From CAYWMP01 sp964459445 (GTDB lineage Bacteria > Desulfobacterota > DSM-4660 > Desulfatiglandales > HGW-15): a stretch of DNA of 28,527 nucleotides. Positions 1 through 7,401 of the stretch are shown here, piece after piece. The notes under the pieces were generated by a model, which worked only from the letters and a program-made list of their open reading frames with translations, did no database searches and had not been told where the DNA came from. The translations under genes were made by a program, and so were the position numbers. Within the stretch, counting starts at the first letter, position 1; each line of letters opens with the position of its first letter. The DNA is taken from positions 1 to 28,527 of the forward strand of contig CAYWMP010000066.1 in the NCBI GenBank assembly GCA_964459445.1, in the 5' to 3' direction.

Positions 1-263
1 TTGTAAAACAACGTTTGGGTGGTCACCGTCGAGGTATTCACCTCAGAGAGGGTCCGGTATTTTTTACAATACACGTCTTTATATCTGAACGTTACAGAAT
101 AATTTACTATCTGCATGAAGCGATCAGATACTTGATACTAGATGGGGATTTAATTTGGGGTTTTATCCAGTATCCAATATCCAGTATCGGCATGCTCTAA
201 GCAACCAGGTTGCGATACAAGCAAACCAGCTGGCGGATTTATGTTGCTTATTACAAGGCCTAA

Positions 264-339
264 TGGTGGGCCGTGCAGGAGTCGAACCTGCGGCCAACGG
301 ATTAAAAGTCCGCTGCTCTACCAACTGAGCTAACGGCCC
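264..339 (-). tRNA. tRNA-Lys (anticodon UUU)
   Basis: Read on the minus strand, this forms a full cloverleaf. The acceptor stem pairs GGGCCGT (339-333) with ACGGCCC (274-268). The D-arm carries TAGCTCAGTTGGTAGAGC and the T-arm carries GGTTCGACTCC. The anticodon loop is CTTTTAA, giving anticodon TTT. The discriminator base is A, and the 3' CCA is encoded (264-266). The size of 76 nt is normal. No other tRNA is adjacent, so it is a single-gene transcription unit. A sigma70-like promoter lies immediately upstream on the same strand. Confidence 0.97.
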
Positions 340-356
340 GACCAAGAAAACAGAAT

Positions 357-385
357 CTTTTAGCAGCTTTTTATACCCTTGTCAA
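357..385 (-). promoter_or_regulatory. Promoter of tRNA-Lys
   Basis: On the minus strand a perfect -35 TTGACA (385-380) is followed by a 17-nt spacer and a -10-like TAAAAG (362-357). The -10 ends 18 nt before the mature tRNA 5' end, so the predicted 5' leader is only about 10 nt. This is prediction from consensus only. Confidence 0.55.
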
Positions 386-557
386 AATTTTTTCTCAAGC
401 CCTTTCAGGTCCATCGCAGGGGCCATCGGAGCCAAAAAAAATTTCCATGGGAATATATGATTGGACGCAGATAAACGCAGATATAAGCGATTCATCCAAA
501 GGAATGGTAAAAGATTGCTTAATAATCCGCGATACGGATCTCGATCCAGCACGGCTG

Positions 558-647
558 GATTGAGCAGCGCAAGATAGCTAGATGGAAAACAGAAAATCAT
601 TTTTGTGTTTTCCATCTGGTCTATCTTCCGCTGAATTCAAGCAATCA
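558..647. repeat. Long imperfect palindrome, MITE-like
   Basis: The two arms fold back on one another in several matched blocks: GATTG/CAATC, CAGCG (565-569)/CGCTG (629-633), AAGATAG (571-577)/CTATCTT (621-627) and GATGGAAAACA (581-591)/TGTTTTCCATC (606-616). The centre is A/T-rich and itself nearly self-complementary. It lies downstream of the radical SAM gene, but no T-tract follows on that strand, so a simple intrinsic terminator is less likely than a non-coding mobile palindrome. Confidence 0.5.
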
Positions 648-742
648 AAAGATATTTTCTCAAAAAAATCATTTCTCTGTGTACTTCGTGTCTCGAGTGA
701 ACTTCTGGTAAGGCAGAGGTGAACGGATGGTGAGGGAAGTTG

Positions 743-1798
743 CTAATCTTCTATCTTGAAGATGTTCATAGAGATAAGGGCGGTTTCTTCGTTATTCGGG
801 GCATAGGGGTAATTCCATTGCTTTACATCCGGCAGGCAATTGCCGAAAGGCCGGTTACAGGCGACCAGCCCGTCGTTCCCATGGCAACCCGTGGTCATGA
901 AAGCGGTTCCAGAATCGACGATGGGGCGCAACTGATCCAGACTGACGCCGAAATCCGCTATATGGCCCTCGCTATCGAAGGACATTTTCCCAAATCCGGA
1001 CAAACCTTCTTCAATCAAGTACCTGGCTAGCTGGATTCTGAGGTAGGTAGGCCAAGGGGGCTGTGGCCTGTCTTTCATTTGAGAACCCTTCTCAGCAAAA
1101 AAAGAAAACAGATGATTAACGACGCCCTTTTGCCACAACTGATCCATGATACGAATCATATCCTCTTCTGATTCACCCATTCCCACCATGAGGTGCGCCC
1201 CCACATGATGGGGCCCGAAGACATCAAGGCCGGCGTCGAACGTTTCCATGTATTTATGCCACCTGTGGGGTCCCCCAACGCCGTTTCCCCTAAACTGATC
1301 AAATAACTCCGGCGTAGCAAGATCTATGGCAATACCGATTTTGTCCGCACCGGCATCTTTCATGGCAACAAGGTCTTGTTTATTCAAAAGGGTGGGGCTG
1401 ATGAGGATAGATACAGGAACAGGGGTTTCTTCCCTAAGTCTTTGGGTCATGTGCAACGTGTCTTTGAAACATTTACCGTTGGTTATCATGGATATGCAGG
1501 CGCGCTTCACATAGGCAGGGGCCTTGTTGATTGCCTTGATAATCTCATCCATTGAATAAATCGGCCAATCTACATGGATGAAACTCTTCTCTTCATATTT
1601 CCCGGGACGTTTTCTGGCAAGGCCGCAATAGGCGCAGTTGGCTGAGCAACCCTCAGGGTAATGAACCAGGAGGTTCACGCATTTGTTCACAGCGCCCCGA
1701 TACATCCAACCGCTCATCAGACCGAGAGACATGGCGGTGGCATGGCTGACTTTGGCGTATTCAGGGCTTTGGATTTTTGAGCTTTCAGCCATCAGCAC
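743..1798 (-). CDS. Biotin/lipoyl-synthase-like radical SAM protein, candidate LipS-type lipoyl synthase subunit
   Basis: A 351-residue radical SAM protein. The CxxxCxxC cluster motif is at Cys51, Cys55 and Cys58 in GCSANCAYCGLA, the context typical of BioB-like enzymes. Further cysteines (Cys40, and Cys305, Cys314, Cys321 in the C-terminal part) are spaced so that they could ligate an auxiliary Fe-S cluster; that is inference. It follows a GcvH-like gene and lplA on the same strand. This context fits the two-protein LipS1/LipS2 lipoyl synthase known from archaea and some bacteria, in which radical SAM proteins insert sulfur into octanoyl-carrier protein. Only one such protein is in the window, so a partner would have to lie elsewhere. 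The listed start is GTG; an ATG two codons in (1792) is equally possible, and the leader contains decayed repeat sequence, so the first ~20 residues are uncertain. The radical SAM call is very secure, the lipoyl role moderate. Confidence 0.8.
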   Translation of the reverse strand: MLMAESSKIQSPEYAKVSHATAMSLGLMSGWMYRGAVNKCVNLLVHYPEGCSANCAYCGLARKRPGKYEEKSFIHVDWPIYSMDEIIKAINKAPAYVKRACISMITNGKCFKDTLHMTQRLREETPVPVSILISPTLLNKQDLVAMKDAGADKIGIAIDLATPELFDQFRGNGVGGPHRWHKYMETFDAGLDVFGPHHVGAHLMVGMGESEEDMIRIMDQLWQKGVVNHLFSFFAEKGSQMKDRPQPPWPTYLRIQLARYLIEEGLSGFGKMSFDSEGHIADFGVSLDQLRPIVDSGTAFMTTGCHGNDGLVACNRPFGNCLPDVKQWNYPYAPNNEETALISMNIFKIED

Positions 1799-1958
1799 TC
1801 AGCCTTCAGCTTCTTGATAAATGCGGCAATCATGCGTTTAATCATTGATGAGCCTTTTCCCATACTTTCACCTTTTAAACCCTTTATTTATGATCCCTGT
1901 GGCTTCAGTGTTCTTAATTCTTTCAAAGCTGAAAGCTGATCGCTGAACGCTTGTACGC

Positions 1959-3026
1959 TTACAATCTCACTTGATTCTCCTTCGCTTTCAGGATGGCCTC
2001 CGTGAGTGTCGGCATGTCGATGCCGTGAATCATCCCGTCTTGCCAAACAGAAGCCAGGTTTTGCTCAATGCGCTCCTTTCTGGCTGAAGTCCATTTCAGG
2101 GCGTTTTCGAGTCTGTGAATACGCTCGCTGGTGGAGAAGAAGTCACCTGTTATAACAAGATTTTCAATAGCGCCGCCGGAGAGTGAGAGATAGATTTCCA
2201 AGAGTCCTCCCCGGCTTTTGAGTTGCCCGATGCCCATTCTCGCTCTTGGGTGCTTATGGGAAAAAATCCAATCCTCTTGAGTATATCTTTCTTTAATGAA
2301 TCGATTGATGGACTTCTCCTCCCACCCATCCGGGGCATCTTCCTGAAAACGGATGTCGAATTCTTCCTCAAAGGCCTCCTGAACGGCATTGATCACCATT
2401 TCAACGGAAACAACTTTGCCAAGTTGTTCTCGTATTGTGGTCATGCGCTGGCTGAAACAATTGTATCCTTTGTCATGAAGTTTGATCAGTGGCGTATTCA
2501 TGATGTCCGTCATCAGCTCAACATCGAAATCCACCAGGAGACTCGTGTGAAAAAGCAGACTTTTTCCAACCTCCGCTGCTGCGGAAAGCCCGGCGATTTT
2601 CATGCCGTTGACCTCAAGGTCGTTTTTGGGCTGGAAATATGCCCTGATGCCGAGTTTTTCAAGGGCCCGGATCAGAGCGAGGCTTAGGGATTCGAAGATT
2701 CCACCGAAACCGCCTTTTAGGACAGGATGATCCACATTAATTCCGAAACCCAAGGCCATGATCTCGGGCCCCATGATCACGGTTCCGCCACCTGTACTCC
2801 TGCGATTGAACTCGATCCCTCGCGCTCTACATCGATCGAGTTTCAGGGCCGATTCAATATCCTGGTACTTGCCGACAATCACAGAAGGGATGAAGGTGTA
2901 TAAATGCAGGATTGGTGGAGAACGGTTGAACTCAACGGATTCTGGGAGGGTATCATCCACGGCCAGGCCTTCTGCCGTGGACAGGGAACTCGTGGTATTC
3001 TTGAACAGGCGCCAATATTGGGTCAT
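1959..3026 (-). CDS. lplA: Lipoate-protein ligase A
   Basis: The protein has 355 residues from ATG 3026. LplA activates lipoate (or octanoate) with ATP and transfers it to a lysine of a lipoyl domain. The N-terminal catalytic domain (about 1-250) has the hallmark RRSTGGG at 75-81 and the lysine motif NDLEVNGMKIAG with Lys143. The remaining ~100 residues match the accessory domain of bidomain LplA (RARMGIGQLKSRGG...), so ligase and accessory domain are fused. The frame continues upstream to a TTG at 3089, but those 21 residues come from decayed tandem repeat DNA and the family begins near MTQYWRLF, so 3026 was chosen. It lies 122 bp after the GcvH-like gene, its likely substrate, and 160 bp before the radical SAM gene. 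The family call is secure; preference for lipoate or octanoate cannot be read from sequence. Confidence 0.92.
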   Translation of the reverse strand: MTQYWRLFKNTTSSLSTAEGLAVDDTLPESVEFNRSPPILHLYTFIPSVIVGKYQDIESALKLDRCRARGIEFNRRSTGGGTVIMGPEIMALGFGINVDHPVLKGGFGGIFESLSLALIRALEKLGIRAYFQPKNDLEVNGMKIAGLSAAAEVGKSLLFHTSLLVDFDVELMTDIMNTPLIKLHDKGYNCFSQRMTTIREQLGKVVSVEMVINAVQEAFEEEFDIRFQEDAPDGWEEKSINRFIKERYTQEDWIFSHKHPRARMGIGQLKSRGGLLEIYLSLSGGAIENLVITGDFFSTSERIHRLENALKWTSARKERIEQNLASVWQDGMIHGIDMPTLTEAILKAKENQVRL

Positions 3027-3148
3027 TGATGATTTTACTTCAAAATTCTTTTGTATAACTTGGCCTAGGGCACAAGGCTCAGGGCGCAAGGAATGGCCAC
3101 TGAATCGGTGGGTATGCTCTGAAGCTTTATGCTCTTGGCACCTTGCTC

Positions 3149-3595
3149 CTAGCTTTCTTCCGCTTTAGCCTTTTCCTCTTCAGCCCTTGCTATTTCTTTT
3201 TCAATAAAACTGACTAGAGCATCTCCCTGCATGAGGTTGTCCAGTTCCTCGTCCAGGTCCGATGCCTCGATTTTAAGAATCCAACCTTCGCCGTAGGGAT
3301 CGGTATTGATAAGACTGGTATCCTCTTCGAGTTCTTCATTGATTTCAACGATTTCGCCGGACACAGGCGCGACGAGTTTTCCAATCCATTTTCTTGATTG
3401 GATTTTGCCGCAGACTTCTCCCTGTTCTACATCATCTTCCTCTTCCGGAAGATCGATGAAGACAATGTCACCGGCCTCCTTTTGGAAAAAATCCGACATG
3501 CCTATCATTACGGTGTCGCCGTCTATGCGAGCCCAGCTATGGTCTGCATGATAATAAAGTTCATCGGGCATGTTGTAGCCTTGAATGGTAGCCAT
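3149..3595 (-). CDS. gcvH: GcvH-like lipoyl carrier protein
   Basis: This 148-residue protein has the GcvH/biotinyl-lipoyl hammerhead fold. It opens with the H-protein signature (YYHADHSWARIDGDTVMIGM) and has the turn APVSGEIVEINEEL. Aligned on the APVSGE motif, Lys69 in SRKWIG occupies the position of the lipoylated lysine of E. coli GcvH, although the local sequence differs from the usual ESVKA. The C-terminal ~20 residues are an acidic/Lys/Ala-rich tail. ATG 3595 is chosen because GGGAGGTAACTCT lies directly in front; the frame extends upstream to 3694 through the inverted-repeat element and is not believed. No gcvT or gcvP is nearby; instead lplA and a lipoyl-synthase-like radical SAM gene follow. 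It could serve glycine cleavage with components encoded elsewhere, or be a stand-alone carrier (LbpA-like). Confidence 0.88.
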   Translation of the reverse strand: MATIQGYNMPDELYYHADHSWARIDGDTVMIGMSDFFQKEAGDIVFIDLPEEEDDVEQGEVCGKIQSRKWIGKLVAPVSGEIVEINEELEEDTSLINTDPYGEGWILKIEASDLDEELDNLMQGDALVSFIEKEIARAEEEKAKAEES

Positions 3596-3991
3596 AGAGT
3601 TACCTCCCTTAATGTCGAGACCTTTGTAAAACGTCCCTTTTGCCCAATTTTCCGTCTTCGCTGACCCGCCGTCGCTAAAGCTATGTCGCAGCAAGAGCTA
3701 CGACGGGACAGGCGGCGTCAGACAAGAATTTCAAATCCTCAAAATACTACTTGTATTCCTCCGGTTTTAAATTCTTGTCTTCCTTGAACTTGAACAAAAT
3801 TGATCGTTTTACAAAGGTCTCAGGTTCTATCTTTTACGCTCATTTGTCGAACGCTTCGAGTATCCCCGCCTTACACTAAGCGTCGCAATTAAGAAACAAG
3901 AATCAATAAGAATTAGAGTCGGGGTCTGTTTAGCATTAAATCCAGTGCATATCAAGTAGGCATGGATTCGAATATTCTCACTTTTTCGGGT
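3596..3991. other. Spacer between hisD and gcvH
   Basis: These 396 bases contain no gene. Over half is the inverted-repeat element at 3617-3821. The remaining part, 3822-3991, lies downstream of hisD on its strand; I see no T-tract terminator or other recognisable signal in it. Confidence 0.6.
3617..3821. repeat. 205-bp inverted-repeat element (MITE-like) upstream of gcvH
   Basis: The ends are perfect 17-bp inverted repeats: GAGACCTTTGTAAAACG (3617-3633) and its exact reverse complement (3805-3821). Similarity of the arms continues imperfectly inward (TTTTG..CAA on both sides). Two further palindromes are nested inside: 3661-3721 (ends CTGAC..CCGCC / GGCGGCGTCAG) and 3720-3780 (12-bp perfect arms AGACAAGAATTT / AAATTCTTGTCT, extended by five more pairs). 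There is no coding capacity and no clear target-site duplication. The element begins 22 bp upstream of the gcvH start codon, so the gcvH promoter must lie in or beyond it. Confidence 0.75.
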
Positions 3992-5284
3992 TTATTCAAA
4001 CCTGGCCTTTACGGCCATGGCATGAATGGGAAGGCCTTCCGATTCAGCGAGATTTACCACGGTATCTTTGATCGTTGATAACCCTTGCTTACTCAAATAT
4101 TGAAATGTGGATTTTTTGATGAAATCGTCGACTGATAGTCCGGAAAACATTCTGGCACATTGCCCGGTCGGAAGCACATGGTTGGTCCCTGAGGCGTAAT
4201 CCCCCACCGGAACCGGTGCGTAAGGTCCCAGAAAAATGGAGCCTGCATGCCTGATTCTATTCAGAATAATGAACGGATCTCGCGACATGATCTGCAAATG
4301 TTCGGCAGCATAGTCATTGGCGAAACGGATGGCGGCATCCATATCTTTTGCCACAAGGGCATAGGAATGTTTGGCCAAAGAGGAGTCCAAAATCGCCTTC
4401 CTGGGCAATGATTCAATCTTTTGATCGATCAGCTCGCATACTTTTTGGGCAAGGTCGGAAGAGGTGGCGAGCAACACGGCGGCGGAGTCCGGATCGTGTT
4501 CAACCTGAGAGAGGAAATCAATGGCCACCCACTCGGGATCCGCCGAATCATCGGCCAGGATCAAGACCTCGCTGGGTCCTGCAGGGGAGTCGATATCCAC
4601 CTCACCGTATACGATCATTTTTGCTGCCGTCACATATTTGTTTCCGGGGCCGACGATTTTATCGACTCTAGGTACGGTCTTTGTCCCATAGGCCATAGCG
4701 GCAATTCCCCAAGGCCCTCCGACCTTGAAGATCCGGTCGCACCCTGCAATATCGGCCGCCACTAAAGTGACTGGAGGAACCACCATGTCCTTACCGGGGG
4801 GCGTCGTTACGATGATCGTGTCTACACCGGCGGCTCTGGCGGGTATAATCGTCATAAGCGTGGTGCTGGGATAGAGGGCCTTGCCGCCTGGGACGTAGCA
4901 CCCCACCGTCTCTATAGGTCGGGTCAAACGGCCGGCAAGGATGCCTTCGGATACTTCAAGAGACCACATCTCTTTTTCGAGTTGCGCTTGATGGAATCGT
5001 CTTATGTTCTTGGCGGCAGCCTTGAGACTTTCTATGATCTGCGGTTGCACCCTGTCATAGGCAATACGGATCTCTTCTTGCGTCACCTCAAGATCTCTTT
5101 CATGAACCGATGCTTTATATTCCCTATTTGAGGCCAGGAGCTCCTCATCCTCTTTTATTTTGACATTTCCCACAATCTTGCGGACATGCTCGTGGACGGA
5201 CGAGATATCCTCCATGGATCGTTCCATGATGGCCTTTCGTTCCTCAGGGCTGAGGTCATCAATACTTTTGGGTTCGATGATCAT
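3992..5284 (-). CDS. hisD: Histidinol dehydrogenase
   Basis: HisD catalyses the last two steps of histidine synthesis, the NAD-dependent oxidation of L-histidinol to L-histidine, as a cytosolic zinc enzyme. The 430 residues match the usual family length. Visible family motifs are GCYVPGGKALYPST, GPGNKYVTAAK, PAGPSEVLILAD, FLSQVEHDPDSAAVL (zinc-ligand Gln and His region), the catalytic Glu-His pair in YAAEHLQI, and SGTNHVLPTG. No other his gene is adjacent, so the gene is separated from a histidine operon. The ATG at 5284 is preceded by AAAGGAATGAG, a plausible though distant ribosome binding site. Identification is very secure. Confidence 0.97.
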   Translation of the reverse strand: MIIEPKSIDDLSPEERKAIMERSMEDISSVHEHVRKIVGNVKIKEDEELLASNREYKASVHERDLEVTQEEIRIAYDRVQPQIIESLKAAAKNIRRFHQAQLEKEMWSLEVSEGILAGRLTRPIETVGCYVPGGKALYPSTTLMTIIPARAAGVDTIIVTTPPGKDMVVPPVTLVAADIAGCDRIFKVGGPWGIAAMAYGTKTVPRVDKIVGPGNKYVTAAKMIVYGEVDIDSPAGPSEVLILADDSADPEWVAIDFLSQVEHDPDSAAVLLATSSDLAQKVCELIDQKIESLPRKAILDSSLAKHSYALVAKDMDAAIRFANDYAAEHLQIMSRDPFIILNRIRHAGSIFLGPYAPVPVGDYASGTNHVLPTGQCARMFSGLSVDDFIKKSTFQYLSKQGLSTIKDTVVNLAESEGLPIHAMAVKARFE

Positions 5285-5591
5285 ATCTCAAACTCATTCC
5301 TTTCAGTTAGGTGTCTATATAAGCCGTGATCTTAGTATTTATATCAAATTTTTATTTGTTGCAGTGCAGTTTGCGAACAGATACTAGATACTCGTTTCTG
5401 GATGCTGGATGAATAGTCTGTAACGGTTCTTTTTTGTTTATCCAGTAACGAGCATCAAGCAACCAGCAACGATATGCCGAAGCAACTAAGTCGAATACTT
5501 TTCCACACTTCGCTTTGAGGCGGAGCTTCGTTACTTGTCAATTTCCATTGTGTGTTGTCCATCGCTATCAAATGGGAAGGGTATGGTTCTA
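5285..5591. other. Spacer with decayed tandem repeats
   Basis: These 307 bases contain no supported gene. Around 5378-5480 are short degenerate repeats on both strands, such as TGGATGCTGGATG and CCAGTAACGAGCATCAAGCAACCAGCAACG. They resemble the repeats at 164-189. Near 5508-5533 is a small inverted motif of the CTTCGCTTTGAGGCGGAGCTTCG type. Confidence 0.5.
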
Positions 5592-6122
5592 TTACGGACA
5601 ACTGACCGGCTTTGTTTTGCAGTAGTCCCTAAGGGCATCCTTGGTACTGGGGAATGCCAGAGACTCCCAGGGTATTGCATCAAGGCCGAAGAACTTTGCG
5701 TCCTGGCTTTCATCACCGGCCATGAGGTCTCCAGAAATGACACTGGCCAAATATACGACCACAACAGGAATGTGTCCCCTGTAAGAATAGACGCCGTGCA
5801 GATCCAGGACTTGGATGTTAAGACCACATTCCTCCTCAGTTTCTCGAACAGCGGCACTTTTGACCTCTTCTCCACGATCCACATAACCACCCGGAATGAC
5901 CCATTTCCCTTTTTGGGGGTCGATGTCGCGTTTGAGAAGAACGATTTTCCTATCCAATTCCACAATGGCGCATGCCACCACCTTGGGGTCCAGATAAAAG
6001 ACAAAATCGCAGGCTGAACAAACCAGCCTATCCGGTTCAATCTCTTTCAGACTGAGAGAATGAAGTTTGCCGCCGCATACCGGACAAAACCGGAATTCTA
6101 CATCATGAGGGTGTAGGGTCAT
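5592..6122 (-). CDS. Nudix hydrolase with N-terminal zinc ribbon
   Basis: This 176-residue protein belongs to the Nudix superfamily, which hydrolyses nucleoside diphosphates linked to another moiety. A four-cysteine zinc ribbon is at Cys13/Cys16 (CPVC) and Cys35/Cys38 (CSAC). It is followed by a full Nudix box at residues 79-101 that fits GX5EX7REUXEEXGU exactly, including the REXXEE metal-binding glutamates. The zinc ribbon plus Nudix layout recalls NudC-type NADH pyrophosphatases and ADP-ribose pyrophosphatase-like proteins, but the protein is much shorter than NudC, so the substrate is undetermined. Its start codon overlaps the stop of the ChaN-like gene (ATGA at 6119-6122), so the two are translationally coupled. 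Confidence 0.9.
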   Translation of the reverse strand: MTLHPHDVEFRFCPVCGGKLHSLSLKEIEPDRLVCSACDFVFYLDPKVVACAIVELDRKIVLLKRDIDPQKGKWVIPGGYVDRGEEVKSAAVRETEEECGLNIQVLDLHGVYSYRGHIPVVVVYLASVISGDLMAGDESQDAKFFGLDAIPWESLAFPSTKDALRDYCKTKPVSCP

Positions 6123-7024
6123 TTTCGAGTAAGCCAGACGTAATCCGCCATATTAGCATCGAGGGACACCTTTTTCTTCAAAGTGTAGGGCATAATCGTC
6201 GCCATAGATGCGGCATACCTTCTTATGGTTCGATCGGGAATTCCGAAATGATTCACAATGTGTCCATTCCCGACAAAGACGACCATCTTCGTTCGGTTAA
6301 CCTCCAGGTAATCGGCAATACTCTCTGCCATGGTATCATCCCATACGCATTGGGCCTGGTAAAAGAAATCAAACTTCTTAAGATTGTCGTTGGCATGCTG
6401 CCCAAAAACTTCCCGGACATAGGCACGATGGGCCTCATTTGTTAAATCGACCTCTCTGGCAATCAGGTTGCGATCATCGGGATCGAGGCTTTCAAGCCCC
6501 CCCCGGGCCACCTTTTTGACTACCGCCCTCGGTGCATTGAGGGCCAGGATTCGGCTATGATGTTCCTTTGCCAACCTGAGGAGAGGACGATAGAAATGAT
6601 AGTCGAACCCCCAACTGCCCTTCCAGTCAACTTCTCTCAAAAAGGTGTCTTCATCTGTCTCTCCATTAATATAGCGGTCGAGAGCTTCTTGCTTTGGCTT
6701 TTGAAAAAATTCCATGCCAACGGCAACCGGGCCACAACAGGCCTGCAGCGCCTGAAGTATTTGGACCTGTATGAGGTGATGTTCGGCGTTGTCATGAACT
6801 TCACCCACGAAGATCAACTCTTTTGTGGATAACGTATCGACAAGCTCCTGAAAAGAGATGGCCTTACTCGATTTAAGATCCAATATCTGACCTCTCTTAA
6901 AGAGATCCGGCGCCCCTGGGAGCGTTGCAACAGCAACTGGTGGCATCTTTCTACCTGCGCATCCGAAGGCGAATAGGCCCAATAAAATAAAGGACAGAAT
7001 AAAGAGGGTTTTGTGAGTTGACAT
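6119..7024 (-). CDS. ChaN-like haem-binding-family lipoprotein (Tiki superfamily)
   Basis: This 301-residue protein has a lipoprotein signal (hydrophobic 6-20, Cys22 in FAFGC), so it is probably lipidated by Lgt and placed on the cell membrane or outer membrane. The mature part matches the ChaN/haem-binding uptake family (Pfam Cofac_haem_bdg): ELIFVGEVHDNAEHH near residue 70, GMEFF near 100, and VFVGNGHIVNHFGIP near the C-terminus. ChaN of Campylobacter binds haem and has been linked to iron uptake; other family members may be hydrolases of the Tiki fold, so the function is uncertain. The lipobox is imperfect (A-F-G at -3 to -1). It lies upstream of, and overlaps, the Nudix gene. The ribosome binding site is weak. 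Confidence 0.82.
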   Translation of the reverse strand: MSTHKTLFILSFILLGLFAFGCAGRKMPPVAVATLPGAPDLFKRGQILDLKSSKAISFQELVDTLSTKELIFVGEVHDNAEHHLIQVQILQALQACCGPVAVGMEFFQKPKQEALDRYINGETDEDTFLREVDWKGSWGFDYHFYRPLLRLAKEHHSRILALNAPRAVVKKVARGGLESLDPDDRNLIAREVDLTNEAHRAYVREVFGQHANDNLKKFDFFYQAQCVWDDTMAESIADYLEVNRTKMVVFVGNGHIVNHFGIPDRTIRRYAASMATIMPYTLKKKVSLDANMADYVWLTRK

Positions 7025-7401
7025 TAAGCATTTCCCAACGAGGTTCAGGATTCAAAGGTTCAGGGTTCAAAGGTTTAGAAGTAATCTACAACCCTGAGGC
7101 AGGAACTTAGATACTTTATCACCTGCTCCCTTTCGGTAAGCCCTCAATGCTGGAAGCCATTAAGTGCTTTTCAACCGGGAACATCGAACGTTGAACCTAT
7201 CAACCTGCGTTAATATATTCAATTCCCTTGACTATTTACTTACCTATCACTTACCCTGAGCGGGTGCAAGCCATTCGTTGCATTGCATGGCGTCTCCCTA
7301 GCCCAAGGCATTGGAATCTGGAGTGTTTTATCTGGGCCCGATGTAATCGGTGCGATAGGACGGCAAAGGGAGTAATTCAAAAGGAAGTGCCTAAAAAGAC
7401 C
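7025..7401. other. Divergent spacer with a 15-bp tandem repeat
   Basis: These 377 bases separate the minus-strand ChaN-like gene from the plus-strand acetyltransferase gene. At 7042-7078 there are two and a half copies of a 15-bp unit (GGTTCAGGRTTCAAA). A related decayed stretch lies near 7170-7207. The acetyltransferase frame stays open back to 7228, but that part has no family similarity and is treated as non-coding. Confidence 0.5.

Larger units (their letters stand above)
340..742. other. Gene-free spacer with palindrome and decayed repeats
   Basis: No convincing coding region lies in these 403 bases. The spacer holds the tRNA-Lys promoter, a short degenerate tandem repeat of the form GACGCAGATAAACGCAGAT near 463-484, a small hairpin at 541-563 (ATCCAGC/GCTGGAT) and the long imperfect palindrome at 558-647. 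The short frames here have no family resemblance. Confidence 0.6.

Noticed and set aside
2223..2687. 154-codon plus-strand frame opposite lplA
   Set aside because: Antisense shadow of a well-conserved gene, with no family resemblance.
3027..3089. TTG-initiated extension of LplA
   Set aside because: It is encoded by decayed tandem repeat DNA and precedes the normal family start at ATG 3026.
7042..7078. Possible CRISPR or integration site (15-bp direct repeats)
   Set aside because: The repeats are directly adjacent with no spacers of uniform length and no cas genes; a simple tandem repeat explains them.
7228..7401. Upstream extension of the GNAT acetyltransferase frame
   Set aside because: The translated sequence has no acetyltransferase similarity, no good ribosome binding site and spacer-like composition.
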